Positions 62,634 through 64,000 of a stretch of DNA of 64,000 nt are shown piece by piece. Each line of letters opens with the position of its first letter. The first letter of the stretch is position 1. The stretch covers positions 1,116,001-1,180,000 of the forward strand of contig NZ_CP100763.1 in the NCBI RefSeq assembly GCF_024296685.1. The letters are read 5' to 3'. This DNA comes from Natrinema marinum (GTDB taxonomy: Archaea; Halobacteriota; Halobacteria; Halobacteriales; Natrialbaceae). The notes below the pieces were generated by a model that saw only the letters and a program-made list of their open reading frames with translations, ran no database searches and was not told the origin of the DNA. The position numbers and the translations under genes are program-made.

Positions 62634-63866
62634 TTATCTGGTACCCGGTTCGAACGCCTCGAGGACGACCGACGCCTCGCGGACGCCCTCCTCGAAGACC
62701 GCGTGGTCGGACGCCGAGACGCGATCGGTATGCGGGTCCCAGTCGACGGCCCGAATTTCGCGCAGTTCGGGGAGTGTGGCGTGTCGCAGGCCGACCGCGA
62801 CGGCGTCGGCGGACTCGTCGGTATGACGCGAGACGGCGCGAGCGAGGTCGTCGACCGAGCGCGCGTCGCCGTTCCACTCGTGGTAGAGCACGGCGAGTGC
62901 CAGTCGAGCGCGTTCGTTCCGGAGTACGTCGAGGACCGTCTCGGCCGTCGACGGAACGGCTGCGACGGTAGCGACGCCGGGGTCTCGTCTCGGCGTCGGC
63001 GAGTCGAGAGGGTCGCGCGAGTCGACGCTATCCGAGACCGCGTCACGGACGGACGCTTCGAACGCGTCGGGAACGGGGTCGTCAGTCCCGACCCCGTCGG
63101 ACGGTTGCAGTGGGCGCGCGGGAGGGGCCGTCCGACCCACGGAATCGGAGTCGTTCCAGACGGCGGTCGATCCAATCGGCAGTCCGGTAGTTTCCGTCCC
63201 GCTCGTCGCACCGGAGTCCGCCGCCGCGGTTGTGGCCGGTCCCTCGGGCAGCGCCGGCACGTCGTCCGGCGTCGCTTCGATCGCGGCCACAGAAGCGGCA
63301 GCGGCCGCCGTCGGTCGTTCCATCGTCGATTCAGTTACCGTATCGGCGACAGTCGACGAGCGCGCGATCGGGTCGGACGACTCGAGTGCGACGGGCAACT
63401 CTGTATCGGCCGCTCGAGACGCCCCGTTCGCGTCGACCGATCCGATGGGAACGACATCCGATCCCTCCCGGACGGCGGTGACGAAACCGGCCGCACCGCC
63501 GACGGGAGCCAGCGTCGTCGTCAGCGACAGAGGATCGCGAATCGTGCCGCCCTCGAGGGTGACGTACCCCGTCAGCCAGACGACGAGCGCGCAGGCGACG
63601 ACGATCCCAACGGACACCTGTGTCACGGCTCGCCAGCGCACGTCTGAGGAGGCGTTTCGGCTGACCAGCCAGTAACCGCCAGTGGCCAGCCCGGTCGGAA
63701 CGAGCAACGAGACGAACAGTTCGAACGCGACAACCGGCTGCGAGGCCGGCGTCCCGAGCGCTCGGACGATACCAGTCACCGCGAGCACGAGTCCCATACC
63801 GACGATCGTGGCGCTCGATTCCCCCCAATCCTCCCACTCGATCCACGCGGGGGTAGCAGAGCGCAT
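62634..63866 (-). CDS. Membrane-tethered winged-helix protein (DUF7344-like)
   Basis: 410 residues. Four N-terminal membrane helices (about 18-130: IVGMGLVLAVTGIVRALG; VVAFELFVSLLVPTGLATGG; VSVGIVVACALVVWLTGYVT). A long, low-complexity Ala/Thr/Ser/Asp-rich linker (about 135-310) follows. The last 95 residues (TVLDVLRNERARLALAVLYH, then SVDDLARAVSRHTDES and GLRHATLPELREIRAVDWD) are a haloarchaeal DUF7344-type HTH. A membrane-bound DNA-binding regulator is the natural reading. Signal and target unknown. Confidence 0.8.
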   Translation of the reverse strand: MRSATPAWIEWEDWGESSATIVGMGLVLAVTGIVRALGTPASQPVVAFELFVSLLVPTGLATGGYWLVSRNASSDVRWRAVTQVSVGIVVACALVVWLTGYVTLEGGTIRDPLSLTTTLAPVGGAAGFVTAVREGSDVVPIGSVDANGASRAADTELPVALESSDPIARSSTVADTVTESTMERPTAAAAASVAAIEATPDDVPALPEGPATTAAADSGATSGTETTGLPIGSTAVWNDSDSVGRTAPPARPLQPSDGVGTDDPVPDAFEASVRDAVSDSVDSRDPLDSPTPRRDPGVATVAAVPSTAETVLDVLRNERARLALAVLYHEWNGDARSVDDLARAVSRHTDESADAVAVGLRHATLPELREIRAVDWDPHTDRVSASDHAVFEEGVREASVVLEAFEPGTR

Positions 63867-63909
63867 ACCGTCCCGTTTCAGGGACGGTCACATAAATCAA
63901 ATTGTCAAC

Positions 63910-64000
63910 TCAGAGTTCGACGGCCATCATCACCTCGTCGACGTAGCGGCCGTTGAGTTTGTAGTGGTCTTCCCGGACCGCCTCGGTCTGCCAGTCGTGG
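63910..64000 (-). CDS. GNAT-family acetyltransferase (C-terminal end only)
   Basis: The frame ends at TGA 63912-63910 and extends past the window edge. The visible last residues, REDHYKLNGRYVDEVMMAVEL, with HDWQTEAV before, are the usual tail of RimJ/RimL-type GNAT acetyltransferases. The gene starts outside the window. Confidence 0.6.
   Translation of the reverse strand, partial: HDWQTEAVREDHYKLNGRYVDEVMMAVEL

Overview
The window is haloarchaeal chromosome (class Halobacteria, probably a Natrinema/Haloterrigena-like member of Natrialbales; the genus is inference). The DNA is GC-rich and the proteins are acidic. Exported proteins carry Tat or Tat-lipobox signals. Many genes have a TATA box 20-30 nt before the start codon and no leader. 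Typical halophile families are present: archaeal class I FBP aldolase, HTH proteins of the DUF7344 type, amphi-Trp and DUF6517.

Region 1 (1-21.9 kb) is the most unusual part. It is one minus-strand operon of five giant genes, fused end to end by stop/start overlaps or a 2-nt gap, behind a single TATA box at about 21995. In transcription order: (i) a membrane-anchored PKD/Ig-like surface protein with a cytoplasmic tail of three related domains; (ii) a 1143-residue protein with a central hydrophobic segment that resembles the pore-forming part of VasX/BTH_I2691-type T6SS effectors; (iii) a 1261-residue DUF6603 protein; (iv) a 1266-residue protein; (v) a protein of more than 2351 residues that runs off the window and carries about fifty decapeptide repeats. 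Proteins iii-v look like an archaeal version of a little-described set of large bacterial proteins (recollection, to be checked by search). No contractile sheath, tube or baseplate gene is visible, so the function is open.

Region 2 (22.0-22.8 kb) holds a 391-bp IS6-type miniature element with 14-bp terminal inverted repeats and perfect 8-bp target duplications. It carries a 67-residue membrane-protein gene in place of a transposase.

Region 3 (22.8-64 kb) is ordinary chromosome. Central metabolism: FBP aldolase and FBPase (gluconeogenesis), an acyl-CoA carboxylase carboxyltransferase with a fused epsilon-like N-terminus, MaoC hydratase, CitE-like lyase, glutamate dehydrogenase, two aldehyde dehydrogenases, acyl-CoA dehydrogenase, an aminotransferase, a GlcD-type FAD oxidase, and a ThDP enzyme. 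Signalling and regulation: two histidine kinases, a RIO-like kinase, two winged-helix proteins (one membrane-tethered), and the YchF GTPase. Envelope and export: a TrkH potassium channel subunit, a UbiA prenyltransferase, Tat lipoproteins, and three different putative exported or surface proteases (trypsin-like, HECAH metalloprotease, matrixin-like). No tRNA, rRNA or CRISPR array was seen. The window ends inside a GNAT acetyltransferase gene.
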